From contig NZ_KE557310.1 of assembly GCF_000442275.2 (NCBI RefSeq), positions 62,001 to 126,000 of the forward strand: a stretch of DNA of 64,000 bases. The letters are read 5' to 3'. The notes below the pieces were generated by a model. The model was not told where the DNA came from. It saw only the letters and a list, made by a program, of their open reading frames with translations, and made no database searches. Shown here piece after piece: positions 38,231 to 47,021 of the stretch; the stretch's first letter is position 1, and every line of letters begins with the position of its first letter. This DNA comes from Litoreibacter arenae DSM 19593 (GTDB lineage: Bacteria > Pseudomonadota > Alphaproteobacteria > Rhodobacterales > Rhodobacteraceae). The position numbers were made by a program, and so were the translations under genes.

Positions 38231-39226
38231 ATGACCATCATGCAAAAATTCCTCGGCGCGTCCGCCGCTATCGCCTTGAGCGCTGGTGCGGCTTTGGCCG
38301 ATCCGGCGATCATTTTCGATCTGGGCGGCAAGTTCGACAAATCCTTCAACGAAGCGGCCTACAATGGCGCGACCCGTTGGGCCGAAGAAACCGGCAACTC
38401 CTTCGCAGAGGTCGAATTGCAATCCGACGCACAACGCGAGCAGGCCTTGCGCCGCTTTGCGGAAGCAGGTTCAAACCCGATCGTGATGGCCGGCTTTGCC
38501 TTCGGCAACGCTCTGGGTGAGGTCGCTGGCGACTATCCCGACACGTCGTTCGTAATCATCGACATGGTCGTTGACGCGCCTAACGTGCGCTCGGTGGTGT
38601 TCAACGAGCATGAAGGCTCCTACCTTGTTGGCTACATGGCGGCGCAAACGTCCAAGACCAACACCGTCGGCTTCATCGGCGGCATGGACATCCCGCTGAT
38701 CCGTAAATTTGCCTGCGGCTATGCCCAAGGCGCGAAAGCGGCAAACCCCGACACCACGGTGATTTCCAACATGACCGGCACAACGGGTGCTGCATGGAAC
38801 GATCCGGTGAAAGGTGGCGAGTTGACCCGCGCGCAGATCAGCCAAGGCGCTGACGTGGTTTATGCAGCAGCGGGTGGCACCGGTATCGGCGTCCTGCAAA
38901 CTGCCGCTGACGAGGGCATCCTTTCCATCGGCGTCGACAGCAACCAGAATTACCTGCACCCCGGCAAGGTCCTGACCTCCATGCAAAAGCGTGTGGACAA
39001 CGCCGTTTACAACGCGATGATGGACGGCCCCGGTCTGGAAACCGGTCTTCTGGTCATGGGGCTGGGCAACGATGGCGTGGGCTATACCCTTGACGAGCAC
39101 AACGAGGCGCTGATCTCCGACGAGATGAAAGCAACCGTTGACGCAGTGGCTGAAAAAATCGTCGCGGGCGAAATCGAAGTCCACGACTACATGTCCGACG
39201 AAACCTGCCCTTCGCTGACATTCTAA
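38231..39226 (+). CDS. BMP/PnrA-family ABC transporter substrate-binding protein
   Basis: A 331-residue periplasmic binding protein. The N-terminal signal (KKF-type start, hydrophobic core, ALADP cleavage site near residue 23) is a Sec signal, not a lipobox. DLGGKFDKSFNEAAYNGATRW follows at once and is the family's hallmark; VGFIGGMDIPLIRKFACGYAQGAKA near residue 155 and YAAAGGTGIGVL near 215 fit too. Family members bind nucleosides or purine-like ligands; the substrate here is not proven. It starts an operon with an ATPase and two permeases. The ATG at 38231 has a GGGAGA ribosome binding site. Confidence 0.92.
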   Translation: MTIMQKFLGASAAIALSAGAALADPAIIFDLGGKFDKSFNEAAYNGATRWAEETGNSFAEVELQSDAQREQALRRFAEAGSNPIVMAGFAFGNALGEVAGDYPDTSFVIIDMVVDAPNVRSVVFNEHEGSYLVGYMAAQTSKTNTVGFIGGMDIPLIRKFACGYAQGAKAANPDTTVISNMTGTTGAAWNDPVKGGELTRAQISQGADVVYAAAGGTGIGVLQTAADEGILSIGVDSNQNYLHPGKVLTSMQKRVDNAVYNAMMDGPGLETGLLVMGLGNDGVGYTLDEHNEALISDEMKATVDAVAEKIVAGEIEVHDYMSDETCPSLTF

Positions 39227-39237
39227 ACTGACAGGCA

Positions 39238-39270
39238 GGGCCGCCCTATTCGGGGGCGGCCCTTTGCCGT
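39238..39270 (+). terminator. intra-operon terminator or attenuator
   Basis: GGGCCGCCC (39238-39246) pairs perfectly with GGGCGGCCC (39254-39262), loop TATTCGG, followed by TTTGCCGTTTTT. It lies 11 bases after the binding-protein stop and before the ATPase gene, so it probably lets most transcripts end after the abundant binding protein. Confidence 0.8.
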
Positions 39271-39287
39271 TTTTGGGGGGACAGGGC

Positions 39288-40874
39288 ATGAGCGAACCGG
39301 CAATTGAGCTAAAGGGCATCTCGAAGGCTTTCGGGCCTGTGCAAGCCAACAAGGACATCTCCATCCGCGTGATGCCCGGCACGATCCACGGGATCATCGG
39401 GGAGAACGGCGCGGGGAAGTCCACGCTGATGTCAATCCTCTACGGCTTTTACAAAGCCGACAAAGGCGAGATTTACATCGCAGGCACGAAGACCTCCATT
39501 CCGGACAGCCAAGCTGCGATTGCGGCGGGTATCGGCATGGTGTTCCAACACTTCAAACTGGTCCAGAACTTCACCGTTCTGGAAAACGTCATTCTGGGCG
39601 CCGAGGATGGCGCGTTGCTTGGCCCGTCGCTGACCAAAGCCCGCAAGGAACTGACTGCGCTGGCCGCCGAATACGAGCTGAACGTCGACCCCGATGCGGT
39701 CATCCAGGATATAGGCGTGGGGATGCAGCAGCGGGTGGAAATCCTCAAAGCGCTGTACCGGCAGGCCGATATTCTGATCCTTGACGAGCCTACAGGCGTG
39801 CTGACCCCCGCCGAGGCCGATCAGCTGTTCCGCATTCTGCACCGGCTGAAGGATGAGGGCAAAACCATCATCCTGATCACCCACAAGCTGCGCGAGATCA
39901 TGGAGGCGACGGACACCGTGTCCGTCATGCGGCGCGGCGAGATGACCGCGACGGTCAAGACATCCGAGACCTCGCCGGAACATCTGGCGGAGCTTATGGT
40001 GGGCCGCAAGGTGCTGCTGCGCGTGGACAAAAAGCCGGCCCAGCCGGGCGAAAAGGTGCTGGAGGTCGAGAACCTCAAAGTGGTCGACAGCAAGGGCGTT
40101 GTGCGGGTGAAAGGTATCTCCTTCGAGGTGCGCGCGGGCGAAATCCTCGGCATCGCTGGCGTCGCAGGCAACGGCCAGTCGGAGCTGTTGGAAGTGCTGG
40201 GCGGGATGCGCACCGGCACCGGCACCATTCGCGTCAACGGTCAGGAGATTGACCTGAGCGGCAAGCATTCCGACGCGCGGTCGCGCCGCGAACGCGGCAT
40301 TGCCCATGTGCCGGAGGACCGGCAGCGCGAAGGTCTGATCATGGACTTCAAGGCGTGGGAAAACATCGCCTTCGGCTATCACGACGACGTGAAATACCAG
40401 TCGGGCCTGTTGATGAACAACACCGCCATCCGCAAAGACGCGGAGGGCAAGATCGAACGCTTCGACGTGCGGCCTGCGAATTGCGATCTGGAGGCCAAGA
40501 GCTTTTCCGGCGGCAATCAGCAAAAGATCGTGCTGGCCCGCGAGATCGAGCGCGATCCCGACTTGCTTTTGGTCGGCCAGCCAACGCGCGGCGTCGACAT
40601 CGGGGCCATTGAGTTCATCCACCAACAAATCGTCGCCCTGCGCGACAAGGGCAAGGCGATCCTGCTGGTCTCGGTCGAGTTGGAGGAAATCCTGTCCCTG
40701 TCGGACCGCGTGGCGGTGATCTTCGACGGGCAGTTGATGGGCGAACGCCTGCCCGCAGAGACGGACGAGAAAGAGCTGGGCTTGATGATGGCGGGCATGA
40801 CAAGCGAGCCGGACGGCCCTGTCCATAAGGCGGTCGAGGCCCAGCTTGCCCACGTACACGGAAAGGCCCCCTGA
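39288..40874 (+). CDS. ABC transporter ATP-binding protein with two nucleotide-binding domains
   Basis: A 528-residue tandem ATPase of the type that serves nucleoside and ribose importers. The first domain has Walker A GENGAGKST near residue 38 and LILDEPTGVLTP near 165; the second has the degenerate Walker A GVAGNGQSE near 290, then FSGGNQQKIVLARE and LLLVGQPTRGVDIGA. One site is thus likely non-canonical. It drives uptake through the two permeases encoded directly after it. The ATG at 39288 follows GGGGGGACAGGG. Confidence 0.93.
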   Translation: MSEPAIELKGISKAFGPVQANKDISIRVMPGTIHGIIGENGAGKSTLMSILYGFYKADKGEIYIAGTKTSIPDSQAAIAAGIGMVFQHFKLVQNFTVLENVILGAEDGALLGPSLTKARKELTALAAEYELNVDPDAVIQDIGVGMQQRVEILKALYRQADILILDEPTGVLTPAEADQLFRILHRLKDEGKTIILITHKLREIMEATDTVSVMRRGEMTATVKTSETSPEHLAELMVGRKVLLRVDKKPAQPGEKVLEVENLKVVDSKGVVRVKGISFEVRAGEILGIAGVAGNGQSELLEVLGGMRTGTGTIRVNGQEIDLSGKHSDARSRRERGIAHVPEDRQREGLIMDFKAWENIAFGYHDDVKYQSGLLMNNTAIRKDAEGKIERFDVRPANCDLEAKSFSGGNQQKIVLAREIERDPDLLLVGQPTRGVDIGAIEFIHQQIVALRDKGKAILLVSVELEEILSLSDRVAVIFDGQLMGERLPAETDEKELGLMMAGMTSEPDGPVHKAVEAQLAHVHGKAP

Positions 40875-41968
40875 TGGAGCAATTACCAAAATGGGCCGAC
40901 CTTGTCGTCGTGCCGCTTGTGGGGCTGATCATGGCCTTCGTGTTGTCCATGCTGATGGTTCTGGTCACCGGCCATGACCCGATTCAAGCGCTGAAACTGA
41001 TGGTGTCCGGTGCGCTCGGGTCAACCTATGGCTGGGGCTACACGCTCTATTACGCCACCAACTTCATCTTCACGGGGTTGGCCGTGGCTGTGGCCTTTCA
41101 TGCGTCGCTGTTCAACATCGGTGGCGAGGGTCAAGCCGCCATCGGTGGGCTTGGCGTGGCGCTCGTGTGCCTGTTCATCCCGTGGCCACATTGGACGATT
41201 GCGCTGCTGGCAGCATCCGCCTCGGCGGCGGTTTTCGGGGCGCTATGGGCGCTGATCCCAGCCTATCTACAAGCCAAACGCGGCAGCCATATCGTGATCA
41301 CGACGATCATGTTCAACTTCATTGCAGCGTCCTTGCTAAACTATGTGCTGGTCAACCAACTACGCCCCAGAGGCTCCATGGACCCTGCCACCGCCAAATT
41401 TCCGGAGGCTACGCATTTGCCCTCCCTCGGTGACATGCTGGGCGCGGTGGGTATTCCGTTCGCCAAGGGGACGCCTGCCAATGTCTCGTTGTTCGTGGCG
41501 CTGGCGGCCTGCGTGTTCGTCTACTATCTGATCTGGCGCACGCGGCTGGGCTACCAGTTGCGCGCATTCGGGAAGTCGCAACCTGCGGCGGTCTATGCTG
41601 GGATCAATCCCGTGAAAATCACCATCATCACCATGATGATTTCCGGCGCTCTGGCCGGACTTATGGCGATCAACAACGTCATGGGCGAGGCAGAGCGGCT
41701 GATCCTCGGCTCGGTCGAAGGCGCGGGGTTTATCGGCATCGCTGTGGCCCTTATGGGCCGCTCGCATCCCATCGGTATCCTGTTCGCGGCGCTATTGTTC
41801 GGGGCACTTTATCAAGGCGGGGCGGAGCTGGGGCTTTGGACCTCGATCCCGCGTGAGCTGGTGATCGTCATTCAGGCGCTGGTCATCCTGTTCACAGGGG
41901 CGCTGGACAACATGGTGCGCCTGATGGTGGCGAAGGTCCTGATACGACCCAAGCGGGCGGAGGCGTAG
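40874..41968 (+). CDS. ABC transporter permease (BMP/nucleoside type)
   Basis: A 364-residue inner membrane permease with about 8-9 transmembrane helices, of the branched-chain-amino-acid/ribose (BPD_transp_2) family. FNIGGEGQAAIGGLG near residue 75 and GINPVKITIITMMISGALAGLMAINNV near 245 are typical. Its ATG overlaps the stop of the ATPase gene (TGATG). It forms the channel with the following permease. Confidence 0.92.
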   Translation: MEQLPKWADLVVVPLVGLIMAFVLSMLMVLVTGHDPIQALKLMVSGALGSTYGWGYTLYYATNFIFTGLAVAVAFHASLFNIGGEGQAAIGGLGVALVCLFIPWPHWTIALLAASASAAVFGALWALIPAYLQAKRGSHIVITTIMFNFIAASLLNYVLVNQLRPRGSMDPATAKFPEATHLPSLGDMLGAVGIPFAKGTPANVSLFVALAACVFVYYLIWRTRLGYQLRAFGKSQPAAVYAGINPVKITIITMMISGALAGLMAINNVMGEAERLILGSVEGAGFIGIAVALMGRSHPIGILFAALLFGALYQGGAELGLWTSIPRELVIVIQALVILFTGALDNMVRLMVAKVLIRPKRAEA

Positions 41969-41970
41969 CG

Positions 41971-42936
41971 ATGGAGTATCTGACGGTTCTGCAAATCCTC
42001 GATAGCGGCCTGCGCCTTGCCACGCCGCTATTGTTCGCCTGCCTCGCGGGGCTGTTTTCGGAGCGGGCGGGGATTTTCGACATCGGGCTCGAGGGCAAGA
42101 TGCTGATCTCTGCTTTCTTCTCGGCCGCGACCGCTTTTTCGACCGGCTCTGTCTGGTTAGGACTGCTGGCAGGCATCGCGTCGTCCCTGGTGCTATCAGG
42201 CATCCACGGACTGGCCTCGATCACCTTCCGCGGCAACCAGTTGATATCGGGTGTGGCGATCAACTTTCTGGCGTCGGGCCTGACAGTGCTGATCGGGCTG
42301 AGCTGGTTCAAGCTGGGCGGGCAGACCCCTGCGCTGCAAGGCAACGCACGCTTTCAAAGCATCGACCTGCCGCTGGCTGACAGCCTGTCAGGCGTCCCTA
42401 TCCTAGGCCCGCTTTATTCAGAGGTTCTGTCGGGCCACACCTTCCTAGTCTATATCGCGCTGCTTTGCGTGCCTTTGACGTGGTACATCCTGTTCCGAAC
42501 CCGCTTCGGTTTGCGCCTGCGCGCCGTTGGCGAAAACCCCGCCGCCGTAGACACCGCCGGCGTTTCGGTGGTCGGTCTGCGCTACGCGGCTGTTGCGATC
42601 TGCGGCGTGCTCTGCGGCTTGGCAGGGGCCTATCTGGCGACGGGCTTGGGTGCGAGCTTTGTAAAGGAAATGACCGCGGGGCGCGGGTTCATCGCGCTGG
42701 CTGCGTTGATCTTCGCCAAATGGCGTCCGTGGTATGCGCTTTACGCGACCATGCTGTTCGGCCTGCTAGAGGCCATTTCCAATCGCTACCCAAGCCTCGA
42801 CCTCGGCATCGTCACGCTGCCCTCGCAATTCATGCAGGCCCTGCCCTACATTCTGACGGTGGTGATCCTTGCGGGCTTCGTGGGTAAGGCCACGCCACCA
42901 CGCGCGGGCGGGGAGCCCTATGTAAAAGAGCGATAA
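41971..42936 (+). CDS. ABC transporter permease, second subunit (BMP/nucleoside type)
   Basis: A 321-residue permease of the same family, about 8-9 transmembrane helices, with the shared FDIGLEGKMLISAFFSA block near residue 33 and RAVGENPAAVDTAGVSVVGLRYAA near 185. Two bases separate it from the first permease. With the binding protein, ATPase and first permease it completes an importer. No catabolic gene is linked, so the substrate remains unassigned; nucleoside is likely from the family. Confidence 0.92.
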   Translation: MEYLTVLQILDSGLRLATPLLFACLAGLFSERAGIFDIGLEGKMLISAFFSAATAFSTGSVWLGLLAGIASSLVLSGIHGLASITFRGNQLISGVAINFLASGLTVLIGLSWFKLGGQTPALQGNARFQSIDLPLADSLSGVPILGPLYSEVLSGHTFLVYIALLCVPLTWYILFRTRFGLRLRAVGENPAAVDTAGVSVVGLRYAAVAICGVLCGLAGAYLATGLGASFVKEMTAGRGFIALAALIFAKWRPWYALYATMLFGLLEAISNRYPSLDLGIVTLPSQFMQALPYILTVVILAGFVGKATPPRAGGEPYVKER

Positions 42937-42991
42937 GCTGGGTAGGGAGTCCCATTTTCGCGCTTGGCGGGGTAAGTTGAACAGTATTGTG

Positions 42992-43027
42992 AACTGGACC
43001 TACCTTTTTGGTTTGCTCAGTCCAGTT
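42992..43027. promoter_or_regulatory. inverted repeat upstream of the TauE/SafE gene
   Basis: AACTGGAC (42992-42999) and GTCCAGTT (43020-43027) are perfect inverted repeats with a 20-base spacer (CTACCTTTTTGGTTTGCTCA), 12 bases before the AAGGAGC ribosome binding site of the transporter gene. It could be an operator for a dimeric regulator or an attenuator. Confidence 0.35.
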
Positions 43028-43047
43028 GACGGGGGCTAAGGAGCATT

Positions 43048-43962
43048 ATGCAAATCTACCTTCCCATAGCCGAAGTTTCGGTCAACGCCTTCCTGCTTTT
43101 AGGACTAGGCGGGATCGTGGGCATTCTATCCGGCATGTTCGGCGTGGGCGGTGGCTTCCTGATGACGCCGCTGCTGTTCTTCATCGGCATCCCCCCTGCT
43201 GTCGCCGTGGCGACCGAAGCGAACCAGATCGTGGCCTCGTCGTTCTCAGGGGTTCTGGCGCATTTCAGAAGGCGAACGGTTGACCTGAAAATGGGGCTGG
43301 TGCTGCTCATTGGCGGCCTGATCGGGGCTGCAATCGGCGTACAGGTGTTTGCCATGCTGCGGGAGATTGGCCAGGTCGATCTGCTGGTAAAACTATGCTA
43401 TGTCGTATTTCTCGGCATCATCGGCGGCTTGATGTTTCTGGAAAGCCTGCGGGCCATTCGCCGGTCCAAGAACCCGGCTGCACGGCCAGAGCGCAAGAAG
43501 CACGGGCTGGTGCACGCGCTGCCGTTCAAGATGAAATTCCGCACGTCGGGTCTCTATATCTCTGTTATTCCGCCGATTGTGGTGGGGTTGTTGGTCGGCA
43601 TTTTGGCCGCGATCATGGGCGTCGGAGGCGGCTTCGTCATGGTGCCCGCGATGATTTATATCCTTGGAATGCCGACTAAGGTCGTAGTGGGGACCTCACT
43701 GTTTCAGATCATTTTTGTCACCGCATTCACCACCCTGCTGCACGCGACCACGAACTACACGGTCGATATGGCGCTGGCGGTCTTGTTGCTGATCGGCGGC
43801 GTGGTGGGGGCGCAGATTGGCACGCGGATCGGAGTCAAACTGAAAGCGGAGCAATTGCGCATTTTGCTGTCGCTGTTGGTTCTCGCGGTCTGTGCCAAGC
43901 TGGCGCTGGACCTGCTGATCCAGCCGACAGAGTTGTTTTCGCTCGGCGTCGGGGGGCACTGA
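43048..43962 (+). CDS. TauE/SafE family sulfite exporter-like permease
   Basis: A 304-residue membrane protein with about eight transmembrane helices in two halves. The repeated motif GGIVGILSGMFGVGGGFLMTPLLF near residue 18 and VGILAAIMGVGGGFVMVPAMIYI near 188 is characteristic. Family members export sulfite or sulfonate-like anions; the substrate here is unknown. The ATG at 43048 follows AAGGAGC. The next gene overlaps its stop by one base (TGATG), and that partner (TIGR02186) supports a conserved pair. Confidence 0.9.
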   Translation: MQIYLPIAEVSVNAFLLLGLGGIVGILSGMFGVGGGFLMTPLLFFIGIPPAVAVATEANQIVASSFSGVLAHFRRRTVDLKMGLVLLIGGLIGAAIGVQVFAMLREIGQVDLLVKLCYVVFLGIIGGLMFLESLRAIRRSKNPAARPERKKHGLVHALPFKMKFRTSGLYISVIPPIVVGLLVGILAAIMGVGGGFVMVPAMIYILGMPTKVVVGTSLFQIIFVTAFTTLLHATTNYTVDMALAVLLLIGGVVGAQIGTRIGVKLKAEQLRILLSLLVLAVCAKLALDLLIQPTELFSLGVGGH

Positions 43963-44717
43963 TGATCCGCGCGCTGGCCCTGATCTTCTGCCTTTTTGCC
44001 TTGCCACTTGCCGCTGAAGAGGTCGTGGCAGGCTTGTCGCGCGACGAAGTGGCGATCACGGCGAATTTCGACGGCTCCGACATCCTGATTTACGGCGCTG
44101 TGAAACGCGACGCGCCAGCCGCCGAAGCACCTATGGAGGTGATTATCACCGTCTCAGGCCCAAGCCAGCCGGTGAGCGTGCGAAAGAAAGACAAGCGCGT
44201 CGGCATCTGGGTGAACACGGAGTTGGTGGAAGTCGACAAAGCCCCGAGCTTCTACGCAGTGGCCTCAAGCGGCGATTTGCGTCAGGTTCTTACCCGCACC
44301 GAGGACCTTCGCCATCGCATTTCTATCCCCCGCGCGATCCGTTCCGTCGGTGCACCCTCGAACGTGGCGAATGCTGGCGAATTCACTGAGGCATTGATCC
44401 GCATCAGGACTGCGAAAAACCTGTATCAGCGGCTCGACAATGCCGTGAAATTATATGACCAGACCTTGTTTTCGACGACAATCGACCTCCCCGCCAACCT
44501 GGTGGAAGGGCCGTACAACACGCGGATTTTCCTCGTTCGTGACGGCATGGTTGTCGACGACTATTCTACTGTCATCAACGTGAACAAGGTGGGGCTGGAG
44601 CGGTGGATATATGATCTGGCCCATGAGCAGCCGCTGATCTACGGATTGCTGTCCCTGTTCATCGCAATCGCGGCGGGCTGGGTCGCGTCTGCGGTGTTCC
44701 GCTACGTGCGGTTCTAG
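43962..44717 (+). CDS. TIGR02186 family membrane-anchored protein
   Basis: A 251-residue protein with an N-terminal signal (LALIFCLFALPLAAEEV), a periplasmic beta-rich domain and a C-terminal transmembrane helix (LIYGLLSLFIAIAAGWVASAVF). It matches the TIGR02186 family of alphaproteobacteria that is nearly always beside a TauE/SafE permease, here by TGATG overlap, so it probably acts with that transporter. No enzymatic motif is seen. The stop overlaps that of the convergent helicase gene. Confidence 0.85.
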   Translation: MIRALALIFCLFALPLAAEEVVAGLSRDEVAITANFDGSDILIYGAVKRDAPAAEAPMEVIITVSGPSQPVSVRKKDKRVGIWVNTELVEVDKAPSFYAVASSGDLRQVLTRTEDLRHRISIPRAIRSVGAPSNVANAGEFTEALIRIRTAKNLYQRLDNAVKLYDQTLFSTTIDLPANLVEGPYNTRIFLVRDGMVVDDYSTVINVNKVGLERWIYDLAHEQPLIYGLLSLFIAIAAGWVASAVFRYVRF

Positions 44718-46252
44718 TCCTCGGCCTCTGGTGCCTTGAGTTCGAGTCGCGCTGGTCCCTTTGGCAGATCATCCGTGCGAAGCTCGCCCGTAGGGCGTGC
44801 CAGCATGCTGCGGGTGACCCATCTCAGGCGGTGTTCTGCTCGTGTAATCGCGACATAGGCCAGACGTTTCCATAGCGGCTGGCCCGCCTCTTCCCGCCCT
44901 GCCCGCGCGGCGGCGTAAAGGTCGGGCGCGAACACCTGCACCGTGTCCCATTGAGATCCTTGTGCCTTGTGGATCGTCACCGCCGCGCCGTGCAGGAACG
45001 CAGCACCCATGCGGGCGGCAAAGGGGATAAACGGCTCCTCCTCGCCCGGCGCTTCGATCTTGATAATCGACGCGGCAGAGACCTGCGGGTCTTCGGCACC
45101 GATGACGTGAAGGCGCGAAAAGCCGGGCTTGTTGCCCGGCCCCATATAGACCACCTGAGCGCCCTTGATCAGGCCGCGGGCTTCCAAATCAATCCGTTTC
45201 TTCCGGTGCTTGAGCGGCAGTTCGATCCCGTCGCAGATTAGCGGCTCCCCCGGCAGCAACGTGTCAACCGTCGCCCCGTATGCCCCGCGAAAGGCCTGTA
45301 TCAGCCGTATGCGTGTGGCGTTGCGCCAGACCAGAACAGGGGAGCGGGCCATAAGGTCTGCCTCCACGCGTTCGGCGAAAACGACGCGGTCGTCCTTGGC
45401 GGCGGCGTCGCGGACCAGCCGCTCGAACGCATTGAAGTTCACACTTGGGTCTGCAAGCGCGTGGGCAAGGTCCAGAATGGGGTTGTCCTGCGTCTGACGG
45501 TGCACGCGCGACAGCTCCAGCTTGCGGCCGTCCTTGAGCGTATCGAACACCATCTCGCCGGACTGGCCAACGGGGGCTAGCTGGGCGGGATCGCCAAAAA
45601 GAATTAGCGTCGGGAAAATCTCGCGCAGGTCTTCGTACTGCTTTTCGTCCAGCATCGACGATTCATCAATGAAGCCGATGTCCAGTGGGTCTTCGCGCCG
45701 TTTCCAGCCTTGGATGAAGTCGGAGCCTTTAAGCCCAGCCGCCGCCAGCGCGCCGGGGATAGATTTGTTCGCCTCATAAAACAGGCGGGCGCGTTCGAGG
45801 TTCACCTCGGTCAGACCTTCGATCTCGGGCTTGTCGCCCTGCCCCGCCAGCCAGTCTGCAATGCGCTCGTATTCCGGATCATACATCGGAGTGTAGAGAA
45901 TGCGGTGGATGGTCGTCGCGGGCACGCCGCGATTGCGCAAAACGCTGGCCGCCTTGTTCGTGGGGGCCAGTACCGCGATGGTTCGGCGATCCTTGCGAGG
46001 CTTGCCGTCATAATCGCCGGAGATCAGGTCGACACCCGCCTCCTGCACCGCTTCGACCATCTTGGCCAGTAGCAACGTCTTGCCGGAGCCCGCCTTGCCG
46101 ACGATCGCCATAACTTGCGTTTTTGCGTCGTTCAGTGGTGTTGTGTGGCCTTCGACAAGGTCCACACCCGCCTTCGCCATGATCTCGGTGATGGCGTCAT
46201 ACGCCTCTGCCTGATCCTCGGAAAATGTGATGGTGGTAGGGGCACGTGACAT
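44714..46252 (-). CDS. RecD-like ATP-dependent DNA helicase
   Basis: A 512-residue superfamily 1B helicase of the RecD type. Walker A VGKAGSGKTLLLA near residue 52, motif Ia LAPTNKAASVLR near 95, Walker B IDESSMLDE near 195, motif III GDPAQLAPVG near 220, and the C-terminal UvrD_C_2 region (GAAVTIHKAQGSQWDTVQVF, then LAYVAITRAEHRL) are seen. No RecB or RecC is linked, so it may act alone in repair or replication. The gene points towards luxI's side of the window but is a separate transcript. Confidence 0.9.
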   Translation of the reverse strand: MSRAPTTITFSEDQAEAYDAITEIMAKAGVDLVEGHTTPLNDAKTQVMAIVGKAGSGKTLLLAKMVEAVQEAGVDLISGDYDGKPRKDRRTIAVLAPTNKAASVLRNRGVPATTIHRILYTPMYDPEYERIADWLAGQGDKPEIEGLTEVNLERARLFYEANKSIPGALAAAGLKGSDFIQGWKRREDPLDIGFIDESSMLDEKQYEDLREIFPTLILFGDPAQLAPVGQSGEMVFDTLKDGRKLELSRVHRQTQDNPILDLAHALADPSVNFNAFERLVRDAAAKDDRVVFAERVEADLMARSPVLVWRNATRIRLIQAFRGAYGATVDTLLPGEPLICDGIELPLKHRKKRIDLEARGLIKGAQVVYMGPGNKPGFSRLHVIGAEDPQVSAASIIKIEAPGEEEPFIPFAARMGAAFLHGAAVTIHKAQGSQWDTVQVFAPDLYAAARAGREEAGQPLWKRLAYVAITRAEHRLRWVTRSMLARPTGELRTDDLPKGPARLELKAPEAED

Positions 46253-46294
46253 GACGCGGACCCTACCCCGCAGCTTGTGGATTTGCCAGAGATA

Positions 46295-46927
46295 TCAGGC
46301 CGCTATCGGCAGCGCATCGGGGCCAAAAGCGCGGGTGAACCAGTGGTTTGACAGTTCGGTCGAGATGTTCGCTTTATCGGCTAGCCGGGCCAGGATTTCG
46401 GGGGTGAATTCCCACAGTCCTGCGCTGATTGCCTCACGGCCTCTCCCGTCTGTTCCTAGCACCTTTGGCAGCCAGCCGAGCTTGCGGTAGATGCGGATCA
46501 TGCGGGCATCAAACACGCCGATTGCATGGGTTAACCCAAGCCCGACACCAAGCTGCGCACCTGCCATCATCAGCAGCGCGGCTATCTGGCCGCCATTTTG
46601 CGCGGTTGGCGACACGCAGAACCGTGTGGTTTCCCAGACGCGCGGGGCTGACAGTTGTCCGTCGGTGAGGTGGACGAAAAAGTCGTTTACCATCGTGGCA
46701 CCTGTCGTCGGCAGGAACCGCATGGAGCCGCCATGGCGCCCTTCCGGCGTTTCCCAGATGACATAGAGCGGGTTCAGGGCGTCATACTGATCACGCTCAA
46801 ATCCGTTCGCGTCCACCGAGACGTCCCATTTCAATCGCTCGTGAAACTGCACGGCACGATCCCTGAGCATCGTCTCTTGCAGTTTTGGGTGGGCGTTAAG
46901 TTGGTCGGCGTAGACGTATCTGATCAT
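46295..46927 (-). CDS. luxI: acyl-homoserine-lactone synthase
   Basis: A 210-residue LuxI-type synthase that makes acyl-homoserine lactones from S-adenosylmethionine and acyl-ACP. The invariant residues are visible: R, F and W in MLRDRAVQFHERLKWDV, E-D-region FERDQYDALNPLY, the RFLP TTG block and the ETTRF near residue 100 where the acceptor Glu lies. The ATG at 46927 is preferred because GGAG lies six bases before it; an upstream in-frame ATG (46939) lacks a good site. An inverted repeat spans the ribosome binding site (46931-46961). It lies 95 bases downstream of the luxR gene on the same strand. Confidence 0.92.
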   Translation of the reverse strand: MIRYVYADQLNAHPKLQETMLRDRAVQFHERLKWDVSVDANGFERDQYDALNPLYVIWETPEGRHGGSMRFLPTTGATMVNDFFVHLTDGQLSAPRVWETTRFCVSPTAQNGGQIAALLMMAGAQLGVGLGLTHAIGVFDARMIRIYRKLGWLPKVLGTDGRGREAISAGLWEFTPEILARLADKANISTELSNHWFTRAFGPDALPIAA

Positions 46928-46930
46928 GTG

Positions 46931-46961
46931 GAACTCCATCCGCTAGGGGATTTTGGAGTTC
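46931..46961 (-). promoter_or_regulatory. hairpin covering the luxI ribosome binding site
   Basis: In the luxI transcript GAACTCCA (46961-46954) pairs with TGGAGTTC (46938-46931), and with one bulged C the pairing extends to GTG/CAC, next to the ATG. The GGAG of the ribosome binding site lies in the second arm, so the structure could hold translation off. Loop is 15 bases. Confidence 0.5.
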
Positions 46962-47021
46962 ACATGGTCGGGTTAAGAACGTGTCAGCGACGCGGGCGCA
47001 ACATTCCGAAAATTGCAACGA

